NCBI GenBank assembly: GCA_003696125.1
Contig: RFHZ01000356.1
Span: 1-5,735, forward strand
Direction: 5' to 3'
Length of the DNA stretch: 5,735 nucleotides
Origin: Nitrospinota bacterium
GTDB taxonomy: Bacteria > Tectomicrobia > Entotheonellia > J063
In this document: in pieces, positions 1 through 5,735 of the stretch
How positions within the stretch are numbered: position 1 is the stretch's first letter
Layout: every line of letters begins with the position of its first letter
Notes under the pieces: model-generated
Databases searched by the model: none
What the model was told of the DNA's origin: nothing
What the model saw: the letters and a program-made list of their open reading frames with translations, nothing else
Translations under genes and position numbers: made by a program

Positions 1-33
1 ATGGATATATTCTCTATATCTCATCCCAGAAAA

Positions 34-146
<113 letters not shown>

Positions 147-153
<7 letters not shown>

Positions 154-164
154 TTTGCTTTTTT
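147..164 (+). terminator. Possible intrinsic terminator at the 3' end of the 5S gene
   Basis: The 3' arm of the 5S terminal helix (147-156) is followed after two bases by six Ts (159-164) and then a pyrimidine-rich stretch. A GC-rich helix followed by a T tract is the layout of an intrinsic terminator, here using the rRNA end helix itself. The long distance to the 5' arm of the helix makes it unusual, so some transcripts may read through into yebC. Confidence 0.4.
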
Positions 165-182
165 CCCTCCCCTCCTTTCTCC

Positions 183-211
183 TTTACAATCCTCTCCTAA
201 TATGCTACATT
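183..211 (+). promoter_or_regulatory. Candidate sigma-70-type promoter for the yebC-ruvCAB operon
   Basis: TTTACA at 183-188 matches the -35 consensus TTGACA at five of six positions. After a 17-bp spacer, TACATT at 206-211 matches TATAAT at four of six. It is preceded by TG plus one base (203-205), an extended -10 motif. The predicted start is near 218, giving a leader of about 70 nt before yebC. The position, between the 5S T tract and the first gene of the train, is sensible. It rests on consensus matching only. Confidence 0.45.
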
Positions 212-236
212 CTTGCTGATACCCAGTGAAGGTGCC

Positions 237-275
237 GTGCATCATCATATTGTCCCTCGTCCAGGGATATTGCAC
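237..275 (+). promoter_or_regulatory. Imperfect hairpin in the yebC leader, next to the Shine-Dalgarno site
   Basis: GTGCA at 237-241 pairs with TGCAC at 271-275, and TCCCT at 253-257 pairs with AGGGA at 263-267 around a 5-nt loop (CGTCC). The two helices are separated by an asymmetric internal loop. The structure ends directly before the yebC Shine-Dalgarno site (276-283). It could influence yebC translation or mRNA stability. Short helices of this kind also arise by chance. Confidence 0.25.
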
Positions 276-288
276 AGGAGGGAAGCGT

Positions 289-1038
289 ATGTCTGGACAT
301 TCGAAATGGAGCCAAATCCGCTATAAAAAGGCCGCTGTTGATGCCAGACGGGGAAAGCTGTTCTCTAAGGTGATCCGCGAGATTACCGTCGCCGCCCGCC
401 TGGGAGGAGGCGACCCGGATGCCAACCCCCGCCTCCGTACCGCTATCCAAACTGCCCGGGCCGTAAATATGCCCCAGGAAAATATCCAGAGAGCCATCCA
501 AAAAGGGACCGGTGAACTGGAAGGGGCGGCCTACGAAGAGGTGGTCTACGAGGGATACGGTCCCGGCGGAGTCGCTATTCTCCTCACCGCCCTTACCGAT
601 AATAAGAACCGGACCGTGGCCGAACTGCGTCACATCTTTTCCCGCTACGGTGGCAACCTGGGCGAGGTGGGGTGTGTGGCCTGGATGTTTAATAAGAAGG
701 GCCTCATCGTGGTGGAAAAAGACCAGATCGAGGAAGAAGACCTGATGCTCCTGGCCCTGGAAGCCGGTGCCGAAGATATCAAAGCCGAAGGGGACACCTA
801 CGAGATCCTGACCGCGGTCGAAGACTTCGAGCAGGTCAAGCAGGCCTTACAAGAGCACCAGCTCGAGATCAGTGTGGCCGAAATCAGCATGATCCCCCAG
901 GCTACGGTCAAACTGGAGGGGAAGCAGGCCCAGCAGATGCTCAAGCTCATGGAGGCTCTCGAGGATCACGACGATGTGCAGCATGTCTATGCCAACTTCG
1001 ACATTCCAGAAGAAGTCATGTCCGAAGCCACCCTCTAA
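289..1038 (+). CDS. yebC: YebC/TACO1 family protein
   Basis: This is a 249-residue YebC/TACO1 family protein, the normal length for the family. The N-terminal signature [20 protein letters not shown] (residues 1-20) and the following [11 protein letters not shown] are diagnostic. The conserved core GYGPGG (89-94), LTDNKNRT (102-109) and [18 protein letters not shown] (117-134) is present. Homologues were long annotated as DNA-binding regulators, but more recent work on bacterial and mitochondrial members points to translation, including relief of ribosome stalling at proline-rich stretches. The ATG at 289 was chosen because the family signature begins there and AGGAGGGA (276-283) lies 5 nt upstream. 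A longer frame reaching back to 226 has no family similarity. It is the first gene of the train, 17 bp before ruvC, and yebC-ruvC adjacency is common in bacteria. Confidence 0.96.
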   Translation: MSGHSKWSQIRYKKAAVDARRGKLFSKVIREITVAARLGGGDPDANPRLRTAIQTARAVNMPQENIQRAIQKGTGELEGAAYEEVVYEGYGPGGVAILLTALTDNKNRTVAELRHIFSRYGGNLGEVGCVAWMFNKKGLIVVEKDQIEEEDLMLLALEAGAEDIKAEGDTYEILTAVEDFEQVKQALQEHQLEISVAEISMIPQATVKLEGKQAQQMLKLMEALEDHDDVQHVYANFDIPEEVMSEATL

Positions 1039-1055
1039 GTGATGGATACCCGGTG

Positions 1056-1559
1056 ATGATCGTCTTGGGAGTTGATCCAGGAACCAGGGTAACAGGATAC
1101 GGCCTGCTCGCCGATGTCCAAGATCCCCCCGCTGTCCTCCAATGGGGAACCATTCAGACCACCGCCCAACTTCCCCTGCCCCAGCGACTCGTCAAGATCT
1201 ACACCGGGATCGCCGAGCTCTGCACCACCTTTCACCCCGATGTGCTGGTGGTGGAAAGCCTCTTTTTTGCCCGGAATGCCCGCAGTACATTGACGCTGAG
1301 CCATACCAGAGGAGTGATCCTGCTCGCCGCTGCCCAGGCGAATATCGAGGTGATAGAGTATTCCCCACTCGCCGTGAAACAGGCCGTTGTCGGGTACGGA
1401 CGGGCCGAAAAACACCAGGTGCAACGCATGGTCGTCCAACTGCTCCGTTTACCTCCTACTCTCCTCCAGGGGAGTACGGACGTTACAGATGCGCTGGCCG
1501 TTGCCCTGTGCCACCTCCACTCCATGCGACTCCAACAGAAGCTCTCAGCGAATGCCTAG
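1056..1559 (+). CDS. ruvC: Crossover junction endodeoxyribonuclease RuvC
   Basis: RuvC is the Holliday-junction resolvase. As a dimer it makes paired nicks in the four-way junction that RuvAB migrates, acting in the cytoplasm in late homologous recombination. The product has 167 residues, close to the family norm. The RNase H-like active site is complete: D7 in GVDPGT, E67 in VVESLFF, and D142 and D145 in STDVTDALAVALCH. The ATG at 1056 gives the usual start MIVLGVDPGT; a GTG directly before it at 1053 would add one residue. The Shine-Dalgarno signal is poor (AGTGATGG about 10 nt upstream), so translation may depend on ribosomes finishing yebC 17 bp upstream. The gene lies between yebC and ruvA, as in many bacteria. 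Confidence 0.96.
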   Translation: MIVLGVDPGTRVTGYGLLADVQDPPAVLQWGTIQTTAQLPLPQRLVKIYTGIAELCTTFHPDVLVVESLFFARNARSTLTLSHTRGVILLAAAQANIEVIEYSPLAVKQAVVGYGRAEKHQVQRMVVQLLRLPPTLLQGSTDVTDALAVALCHLHSMRLQQKLSANA

Positions 1560-1580
1560 CAATGGGGCCAGAGCAAGACA

Positions 1581-2177
1581 ATGATCGCCTATCTGCGCGG
1601 GATACTCATCTTTAAGGCTGTAGACCAGGTTATTTTGGATGTGCAGGGAGTCGGATATCAGCTCCTTATCCCCCTTTCCACCTATCATAAACTCCCCGCA
1701 CTCTCTGCAGAGGTCACCCTCTTCACCTACATGCAGGTCCGGGACGAGTCCATAACCCTGTTTGGCTTTGCTTCTCCGGAAGAAAAAGCGCTTTTTGCAG
1801 CCCTGATCCGGGTCTCCCAGGTTGGACCCAAAATGGCCTTGAACATCCTCTCCCGGATGCCCAGGGAGGAATTCCAACAGGCCGTGCTCCAGGGGGATAT
1901 TCAACGTATCCGCACCATCCCCGGGATCGGGAAGCGGACGGCAGAGCGGATCGTGTTGGAGTTGAAGGATACCCTGGCCCCTCCCTCCACCCCCTCCTCA
2001 TCAGCGGTGCGGACAGCAATCCAGGAAGATGCCATCGCTGCCCTGGTCAGTCTCGGCTACACCAAGAGCGTTGCCGTAGAGGTGGTAGAACAACTGACCC
2101 GGACCCAGACAGATGGCTGGTCGGCGGAAGAATTAATCCGGGCTTCACTAAAGACCCTGGGAAGCCGAGATAAGTAA
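1581..2177 (+). CDS. ruvA: Holliday junction branch migration protein RuvA
   Basis: RuvA binds four-way junctions as a tetramer and recruits the RuvB motor. The 198-residue product shows three expected parts. An N-terminal OB-fold (about 1-63) starts MIAYLRG and carries the acidic pin residues D55 and E56 in [11 protein letters not shown]. Two helix-hairpin-helix motifs follow, [13 protein letters not shown] (78-90) and [18 protein letters not shown] (113-130). After a Pro/Ser-rich linker (134-141) comes the C-terminal RuvB-contacting domain (about 146-196). The ATG at 1581 is the family start, but the 21 bp after ruvC hold no good Shine-Dalgarno site, so expression may be coupled to ruvC. 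The stop codon overlaps the likely ribosome binding site of ruvB. Confidence 0.96.
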   Translation: MIAYLRGILIFKAVDQVILDVQGVGYQLLIPLSTYHKLPALSAEVTLFTYMQVRDESITLFGFASPEEKALFAALIRVSQVGPKMALNILSRMPREEFQQAVLQGDIQRIRTIPGIGKRTAERIVLELKDTLAPPSTPSSSAVRTAIQEDAIAALVSLGYTKSVAVEVVEQLTRTQTDGWSAEELIRASLKTLGSRDK

Positions 2178-2180
2178 GGA
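2175..2180 (+). promoter_or_regulatory. Shine-Dalgarno site of ruvB, overlapping the ruvA stop codon
   Basis: TAAGGA begins with the ruvA stop codon TAA (2175-2177) and stands 8 nt before the ATG at 2189. The in-frame ATG at 2180 begins on the last base of this motif and has no other good site upstream. The site therefore favours 2189 as the ruvB start. Confidence 0.55.
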
Positions 2181-2188
2181 TGGTGGGT

Positions 2189-3241
2189 ATGGAAAGACGA
2201 CGGGTAATAGATCCCCACGATGAAGAGGAAGATCGCCAAATCGAGCGGAGTATTCGACCCCAGTGCTTCCGGGACTATGTTGGCCAAAAGCAGGTGGTCG
2301 AAAACCTCCAGATCTTTGTCGAAGCAGCAAAGCAGCGTGGAGAACCGTTGGACCACGTTCTCCTCTATGGCCCACCTGGCCTGGGCAAGACCACCCTGGC
2401 CCAGGTCATTGCCGCCGAAATGGGGGTGAATATCAGAAGCACGGCCGGACCTATCCTGGAAAGACCCGGAGATCTGGCTGCCATATTGACCAATCTCTCC
2501 GATCATGATGTGCTCTTTATCGATGAAATCCATCGGCTGAGCCGTCCCGTAGAGGAGACCCTCTACCCGGTGATGGAAGATGGCCAGCTCGATATCCTGA
2601 TCGGTCAGGGCCCTAGCGCGCGAACCATTAAGCTCGATCTACCGGCCTTTACCCTGATCGGAGCCACAACGAGAGCCGGGCTGTTAACCTCTCCATTGCG
2701 TGATCGCTTCGGGGTGGTGAGCCGACTCCAGTACTACCAGGTGGAAGAGCTGGAACAGATCCTTACCCGTACGGCTCGCCTGCTCCACATCCCTCTGGAT
2801 GAGGAGGGCCGACACGAAATTGCCAGACGCTCCCGTGGTACACCCCGTGTGGCCAACCGTCTGCTTCGCCGGGTGCGAGATTATGCCCAGGTCCGGGCTG
2901 CCGGCATCATCACCGGTCCGGTGGCCCAAGAAGCACTGGCCCTGCTCGAAGTGGACGAGGCAGGACTCGATGTCATGGATCGAAAGCTACTGCGGACCAT
3001 CATCGAGAAGTTTGCCGGGGGGCCGGTAGGGATAGAGACGATCGCTTCTGCCATCAGCGAAGAAGCGGATACCATTGAAGATGTCTATGAGCCGTTTCTC
3101 ATCCAACAGGGGTATTTACAACGAACACCCCGTGGCCGTGTAGTCACCCGGCTGGCGTATCAGCATCTGGGCTACGCAACCCAGGACAAGGATAGGAGGC
3201 AGCAGGAACAGGGATACCTGTGGTCACGACCTTCTTCTTAA
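2189..3241 (+). CDS. ruvB: Holliday junction branch migration DNA helicase RuvB
   Basis: RuvB is the AAA+ ATPase that, as hexameric rings beside RuvA, drives branch migration of Holliday junctions. From the ATG at 2189 it has 350 residues, typical for the family. Visible motifs are Walker [10 protein letters not shown] (61-69), Walker B LFIDEIH (109-115), sensor 1 GATTRAG (158-164), the arginine-finger segment SPLRDRFG (168-175) and sensor 2 [16 protein letters not shown] (216-231). The C-terminal winged helix is seen in [13 protein letters not shown] and [12 protein letters not shown] (306-317). A hydrophilic tail of about 20 residues follows HLGYAT and looks non-conserved. An ATG at 2180 would add three residues but has a poorly spaced ribosome site. 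The gene follows ruvA with 11 bp between them. All catalytic motifs are intact. Confidence 0.97.
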   Translation: MERRRVIDPHDEEEDRQIERSIRPQCFRDYVGQKQVVENLQIFVEAAKQRGEPLDHVLLYGPPGLGKTTLAQVIAAEMGVNIRSTAGPILERPGDLAAILTNLSDHDVLFIDEIHRLSRPVEETLYPVMEDGQLDILIGQGPSARTIKLDLPAFTLIGATTRAGLLTSPLRDRFGVVSRLQYYQVEELEQILTRTARLLHIPLDEEGRHEIARRSRGTPRVANRLLRRVRDYAQVRAAGIITGPVAQEALALLEVDEAGLDVMDRKLLRTIIEKFAGGPVGIETIASAISEEADTIEDVYEPFLIQQGYLQRTPRGRVVTRLAYQHLGYATQDKDRRQQEQGYLWSRPSS

Positions 3242-3271
3242 AGACCAGCGACAGGTGGGAAGGGAAGGTGT

Positions 3272-3496
3272 ATGCCAGAATTTTCCTCTTTCGGAAAGCT
3301 GTTCATTCTGATCGGCTGTCTGTTTATTATCATAGGGAGCCTCATCCTGCTTGCCGGGAAGGTTCCCTGGCTGGGCAGGCTCCCCGGTGATATCGTCTAT
3401 GAACGGGGAAACTTTCGTTTCTATTTTCCCTTAGCGACTTCCATTCTGCTCAGCATCGTGCTGACCTTGCTGTTAAACCTCCTTTTACGGAAATAG
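3272..3496 (+). CDS. DUF2905 family small two-helix membrane protein
   Basis: This is a 74-residue protein of the DUF2905 family, whose function is unknown. Two hydrophobic segments (about 8-28 and 51-71) should span the inner membrane. They are joined by a short polar loop with the family motif GRLPGDI (35-41) and the aromatic NFRFYFPL (47-54). There is no signal peptidase site, enzyme motif or metal-binding cluster. The ATG at 3272 follows a purine-rich stretch (AGGGA at 3261-3265, 6 nt upstream), so translation looks efficient. It lies 30 bp after ruvB and 88 bp before queA. Its place in a recombination and tRNA-modification operon may reflect co-transcription only, and I assign no role. 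The family assignment rests on recalled motifs. Confidence 0.88.
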   Translation: MPEFSSFGKLFILIGCLFIIIGSLILLAGKVPWLGRLPGDIVYERGNFRFYFPLATSILLSIVLTLLLNLLLRK

Positions 3497-3572
3497 GGCA
3501 CTTCTCCAGGAGTGGGGTACTGTGCGAAAAAATTCTTATCCAGAGACGTATGTCCATCCGGTGACCATTTCT

Positions 3573-3577
3573 GGTGA
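3573..3577 (+). promoter_or_regulatory. Likely Shine-Dalgarno site of queA
   Basis: GGTGA lies 7 nt before the ATG at 3585, where QueA similarity starts. It matches part of the Shine-Dalgarno consensus. A stronger AGGAG (3508-3512) serves an in-frame GTG at 3522, but the 21 residues that start would add do not resemble QueA. Confidence 0.4.
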
Positions 3578-3584
3578 ACAGGAT

Positions 3585-4631
3585 ATGGATATCACCCTAT
3601 TCGACTACGAACTTCCACCAGAAGCGATTGCCCAACATCCCTTGCCCGAACGAGATCAATCTCGCCTGCTGGTGCTGGATAGGGCAACGGGACAGAGGCA
3701 ACACACCCACTTTTATCATCTCCCCGATCTCTTAACCGAACGGGATTTCCTTGTCCTCAACAACACCAAGGTCTTCCCGGCCAAGCTGACCGGCTACAAA
3801 GCGGAGAGCGGGGGACGGGTGGAGCTGTTGCTCGTCCGTCCTCTGGATGAGGGGAGGTGGGAGGCGCTCCTCAAACCATACGCCCGCATACGAGAGGGAC
3901 AGACCCTGATCCTGGCCGGAGGGCATCTCCGGGCCACGGTGGGGAAGAAAGGGGGAGAGGGGAAAGGAGAGGTGGTGTTCACAGAAACGGGGGAAAGACT
4001 ATGGCAGCAGCTCTTTAAGTACGGAGAAGTCCCCCTTCCCCCCTATATCCATCGACCCCGGGGACGACTTTCTTCCCCGGTGGATCAGGAGCGATACCAG
4101 ACGGTCTATGCCAGCATCTGGGGATCGGTGGCGGCACCCACGGCCGGGTTTCACTTTTCCCCTCGTATCCTGCGTCGATTGCAGGAAAAGGGGATCGAAA
4201 CCCTCTTCCTTACCCTCCACGTCGGTCCTGGTACCTTCCTTCCGGTCCGCACCACACAGGTAGAAGAGCATAAGATGGAAGGGGAGCGCTTTACCATCCC
4301 GGAGGAGACGGCAAAGCGCATTCAGCAGAACCGAGCGGCAGGAAAGCGACTCATTGCCGTGGGAACGACTACCACCAGGGCCCTGGAGAGTGCTGCCAGC
4401 GAGCAGGGAGGCATACGTGCCGGTGAAGGGTGGACCGACCTCTTCATCTACCCCGGGTACAGATTCAAAGTCGTTGATGCGCTCCTGACCAACTTTCATC
4501 TCCCCCGCTCCACCCTCCTGATGCTCGTCTCTGCCTTTGCCGGCATTCAACTGATCAAGGAGACTTATCAAGAAGCGATTGCCCGTGGTTATCGTTTCTA
4601 TAGCTATGGCGATGCCATGCTGATTCTCTGA
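3585..4631 (+). CDS. queA: S-adenosylmethionine:tRNA ribosyltransferase-isomerase QueA
   Basis: QueA transfers and isomerises the ribosyl part of S-adenosylmethionine onto preQ1 already inserted in tRNA, making epoxyqueuosine at wobble position 34 of GUN-anticodon tRNAs. The 348-residue product has the family motifs in order: FDYELPPEAIAQHPLPERD (6-24), NNTKVFPAKL (59-68), GEVPLPPYI (147-155), RYQTVYA (170-176), VAAPTAGFHF (182-191), LHVGPGTFLPV (211-221), HKMEGERF (229-236), VGTTTTRALES (259-269), TDLFIYPGYRF (284-294), LLTNFHLPRSTLLMLVSAF (300-318) and YSYGDAMLI (339-347). The ATG at 3585 fits the usual N-terminus. A GTG at 3522 with AGGAG would add 21 residues without family similarity. 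An all-purine stretch (3941-3972) encodes a Gly/Lys-rich loop near residues 120-129. mogA follows after 11 bp. Confidence 0.95.
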   Translation: MDITLFDYELPPEAIAQHPLPERDQSRLLVLDRATGQRQHTHFYHLPDLLTERDFLVLNNTKVFPAKLTGYKAESGGRVELLLVRPLDEGRWEALLKPYARIREGQTLILAGGHLRATVGKKGGEGKGEVVFTETGERLWQQLFKYGEVPLPPYIHRPRGRLSSPVDQERYQTVYASIWGSVAAPTAGFHFSPRILRRLQEKGIETLFLTLHVGPGTFLPVRTTQVEEHKMEGERFTIPEETAKRIQQNRAAGKRLIAVGTTTTRALESAASEQGGIRAGEGWTDLFIYPGYRFKVVDALLTNFHLPRSTLLMLVSAFAGIQLIKETYQEAIARGYRFYSYGDAMLIL

Positions 4632-4642
4632 AAGGAGCAGCG

Positions 4643-5167
4643 ATGTTTCGACTGGGGGTATTGACGATTAGTGATAAAGGGGCGCGAGGAGAACGCAAGG
4701 ACGAGAGTGGACCGCTGATCATGCAACTCCTGCAGCCGTTGGGAGTCGAACTGGTCAGCTATGAGGTCGTGCCCGATGATAGAGCGGTCATCCAGGAGCG
4801 GTTGCTCACCTATGCCGATCAGCTCCGTCTCGATCTGGTCCTGACCACAGGAGGTACCGGGGTAAGCCCACGCGATGTCACCCCAGAGGCGACCCGGGCG
4901 GTCATCGAGCGGGAAATCCCCGGGATGGCAGAGGTCATGCGCCAGGCCGGGTTACAGAAGACCCCCTTTGCCATGATCTCTCGTGCCGTGGCCGGCAGCC
5001 GGGGTCATACCCTCATCGTGAACCTGCCGGGAAGCCCGAAAGGAGTAAAAGAGTCGCTGGAAGCCATTCTCCCTGCCCTCCCCCATGCCCTGGAAAAGCT
5101 CAAGGGAGACCCTCGGGACTGTGCAGAGAGCCTGCCCTGGCAGGACACTCCCCTAGAGAGGAGCTGA
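4643..5167 (+). CDS. mogA: Molybdopterin adenylyltransferase, MogA/MoaB family
   Basis: MogA-type proteins use Mg-ATP to adenylylate molybdopterin, preparing it for molybdate insertion by MoeA in molybdenum cofactor synthesis. The 174-residue product has the family motifs LTISDKGARGERKDESGP (7-24), LTTGGTGVSPRDVTPEAT (67-84), MISRAVAG (111-118) and LIVNLPGSPKGV (124-135), so the molybdopterin- and nucleotide-binding loops look complete. The start ATG has AAAGGAG 5 nt upstream, the best ribosome site in the window after that of yebC, and lies 11 bp after queA. MogA and MoaB are hard to separate by sequence; the TTGGTG and SRAVAG motifs are shared, so the symbol is less certain than the family. 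No other molybdenum cofactor gene is in the window. The gene ends 7 bp from the converging DUF1844 gene. Confidence 0.9.
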   Translation: MFRLGVLTISDKGARGERKDESGPLIMQLLQPLGVELVSYEVVPDDRAVIQERLLTYADQLRLDLVLTTGGTGVSPRDVTPEATRAVIEREIPGMAEVMRQAGLQKTPFAMISRAVAGSRGHTLIVNLPGSPKGVKESLEAILPALPHALEKLKGDPRDCAESLPWQDTPLERS

Positions 5168-5174
5168 GAAGAGG

Positions 5175-5564
5175 TTATTTCTTTACGGCCTGCACGTACC
5201 GCATCCGCAGGTCATAGAGCAGGTCTTTCAGGAGTTGCTCCTCATCGGGAGTGAGATTCCCCCTGGTCTTTTCTTCCAGCATGGCCAGGGTATCGATCGT
5301 GTGCTTGGCCAGTTCGAGATTCTTTACCTTTTGCTGGGAGACCGGATCAGGGATCTCTCCCAGGTACATCATGGCCAAACTGCTCTGGGAGAGGAGAAAG
5401 GTAGAGAAGCTGACAGGAGGGAGAGTAAAAGAGCGTTCCTGTTTCCCGGAAGGAGGCGTTTCCTGGGGGCGGGATTCCCTCCGCTCCGTGGTGCGGGAAG
5501 AGAAACGCCGGTCACTGACGGTAAAACCTCGTTCCGTTTGCGGATCTTCTCTCTGTTCACTCAT
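5175..5564 (-). CDS. DUF1844 family protein
   Basis: This is a 129-residue protein of the DUF1844 family, of unknown function and with no enzyme motif. The recognisable parts are a short N-terminal motif GFTVSDRRF (13-21), a charged, probably disordered linker (about 22-48), and a conserved core with FSTFLLSQSSLAMMYLGEIPDP (53-74), NLELAKHTIDTLAMLEEKT (82-100) and GNLTPDEEQLLKDLLYDLRMRYV (102-124). The core is probably helical, with an amphipathic first segment. The gene lies 26 bp downstream of dnaJ on the same strand, suggesting co-transcription. Before its ATG are a G-rich run (GGGGGG, about 7 nt upstream) and a perfect AGGAGGTGA that is about 15 nt away, further than usual. A link to protein quality control is suggested only by position. 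Confidence 0.88.
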   Translation of the reverse strand: MSEQREDPQTERGFTVSDRRFSSRTTERRESRPQETPPSGKQERSFTLPPVSFSTFLLSQSSLAMMYLGEIPDPVSQQKVKNLELAKHTIDTLAMLEEKTRGNLTPDEEQLLKDLLYDLRMRYVQAVKK

Positions 5565-5590
5565 CCTCTTTCCCCCCTTTCACCTCCTGC

Positions 5591-5735
5591 TCATTTTCGT
5601 CTCCAAAAACTCTTCCTATGGGAGAAAGGCCTGGAGTGCTTTTCCTGTTCAAGTCGTTCAAACTCTCGCAGCAACGCTTTCTGTTCTTCACTAAGATCGG
5701 TCGGGGTCTTTACCACCACCTCGACCAGTTGATCC
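5591..5735 (-). CDS. dnaJ: Chaperone protein DnaJ, C-terminal end (partial)
   Basis: This gene runs in from beyond the right edge of the window. The last 47 codons before the TGA at 5591-5593 read DQLVEVVVKTPTDLSEEQ, then KALLREFERLEQEKHSRP, then a short basic tail ending FWRRK. The pattern GD-LVEV-V-TPT-LSEEQK-LLREFE is the end of the second C-terminal substrate-binding domain of DnaJ, the Hsp40 co-chaperone that delivers unfolded clients to DnaK and stimulates its ATPase. The J domain, Gly/Phe region and zinc-finger repeats that would confirm a type I DnaJ lie outside the window, so CbpA-like relatives are not fully excluded. The frame has no other long reading on this strand, and the family match is clear despite its shortness. 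Confidence 0.82.
   Translation of the reverse strand, partial: DQLVEVVVKTPTDLSEEQKALLREFERLEQEKHSRPFSHRKSFWRRK

Noticed and set aside
226-288. N-terminal extension of YebC from an ATG at 226
   Set aside because: The 21 added residues have no family similarity, and the strong ribosome site points to the ATG at 289.
2057-2533. 158-codon minus-strand frame across the ruvA-ruvB junction
   Set aside because: It spans two genes with intact motifs and its translation is not recognisable.
3497-3545. Possible preQ1 riboswitch before queA, suggested by a hairpin and a short A run (3526-3531)
   Set aside because: I could not build the required loop-to-tail pseudoknot, and the hairpin instead pairs with the AGGAG. 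A covariance-model search would settle it.
3550-3564. Four-codon upstream frame (ATG TCC ATC CGG TGA) in the queA leader
   Set aside because: It has no ribosome site of its own and such tiny frames are common by chance.
3999-4571. 190-codon minus-strand frame opposite queA
   Set aside because: queA on the plus strand has complete family motifs; the reverse frame is the kind of long shadow expected in GC-rich coding DNA.
5235-5732. Plus-strand frames of 165 and 147 codons opposite the DUF1844 gene and dnaJ end
   Set aside because: The minus strand carries recognisable DUF1844 and DnaJ sequence; the plus-strand translations look like low-complexity shadows.

Overview
This window is an ordinary bacterial housekeeping region. 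It holds a 5S rRNA gene, then a compact plus-strand gene train (yebC, ruvC, ruvA, ruvB, a DUF2905 membrane protein, queA, mogA), and then two minus-strand genes: a DUF1844 protein and the 3' end of dnaJ. I found no mobile element, CRISPR array, tRNA, prophage gene or defence system, and no clear previously undescribed system. The best leads for unknown biology are the two small conserved proteins of unknown function and some leader structures.

Organism: the DNA is moderately GC-rich (mid to high 50s percent by eye), genes are tightly packed, and most starts have purine-rich Shine-Dalgarno sites. YebC-RuvCAB-QueA is widespread in bacteria. DUF1844 and DUF2905 together fit Desulfobacterota/Deltaproteobacteria, Nitrospirota, NC10 or Acidobacteria-like lineages better than Gammaproteobacteria. 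This is inference from family distribution, and the genus cannot be determined from the window.

Layout: positions 31-156 hold the 5S rRNA, closed by a perfect 10-bp terminal helix and followed by a T tract. A candidate sigma-70-type promoter (183-211) and a leader of about 70 nt precede yebC (289-1038). Next come ruvC (1056-1559), ruvA (1581-2177) and ruvB (2189-3241), with intergenic gaps of 11 to 21 bp. A 74-residue two-helix membrane protein (3272-3496) follows. After an 88-bp leader come queA (3585-4631) and mogA (4643-5167). Only 7 bp separate mogA from the oppositely oriented DUF1844 gene (5175-5564), which lies 26 bp downstream of dnaJ (partial, 5591-5735).

How the genes fit together: RuvA, RuvB and RuvC form the Holliday-junction branch-migration and resolution machine. 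YebC is a translation-associated factor (long annotated as a transcriptional regulator) commonly encoded next to ruvC. QueA makes epoxyqueuosine in tRNA anticodons, and MogA adenylylates molybdopterin. DnaJ is the Hsp40 co-chaperone of DnaK. The plus-strand genes are probably one transcript, or two if the queA leader has its own promoter. The minus-strand pair is probably the tail of a heat-shock operon.
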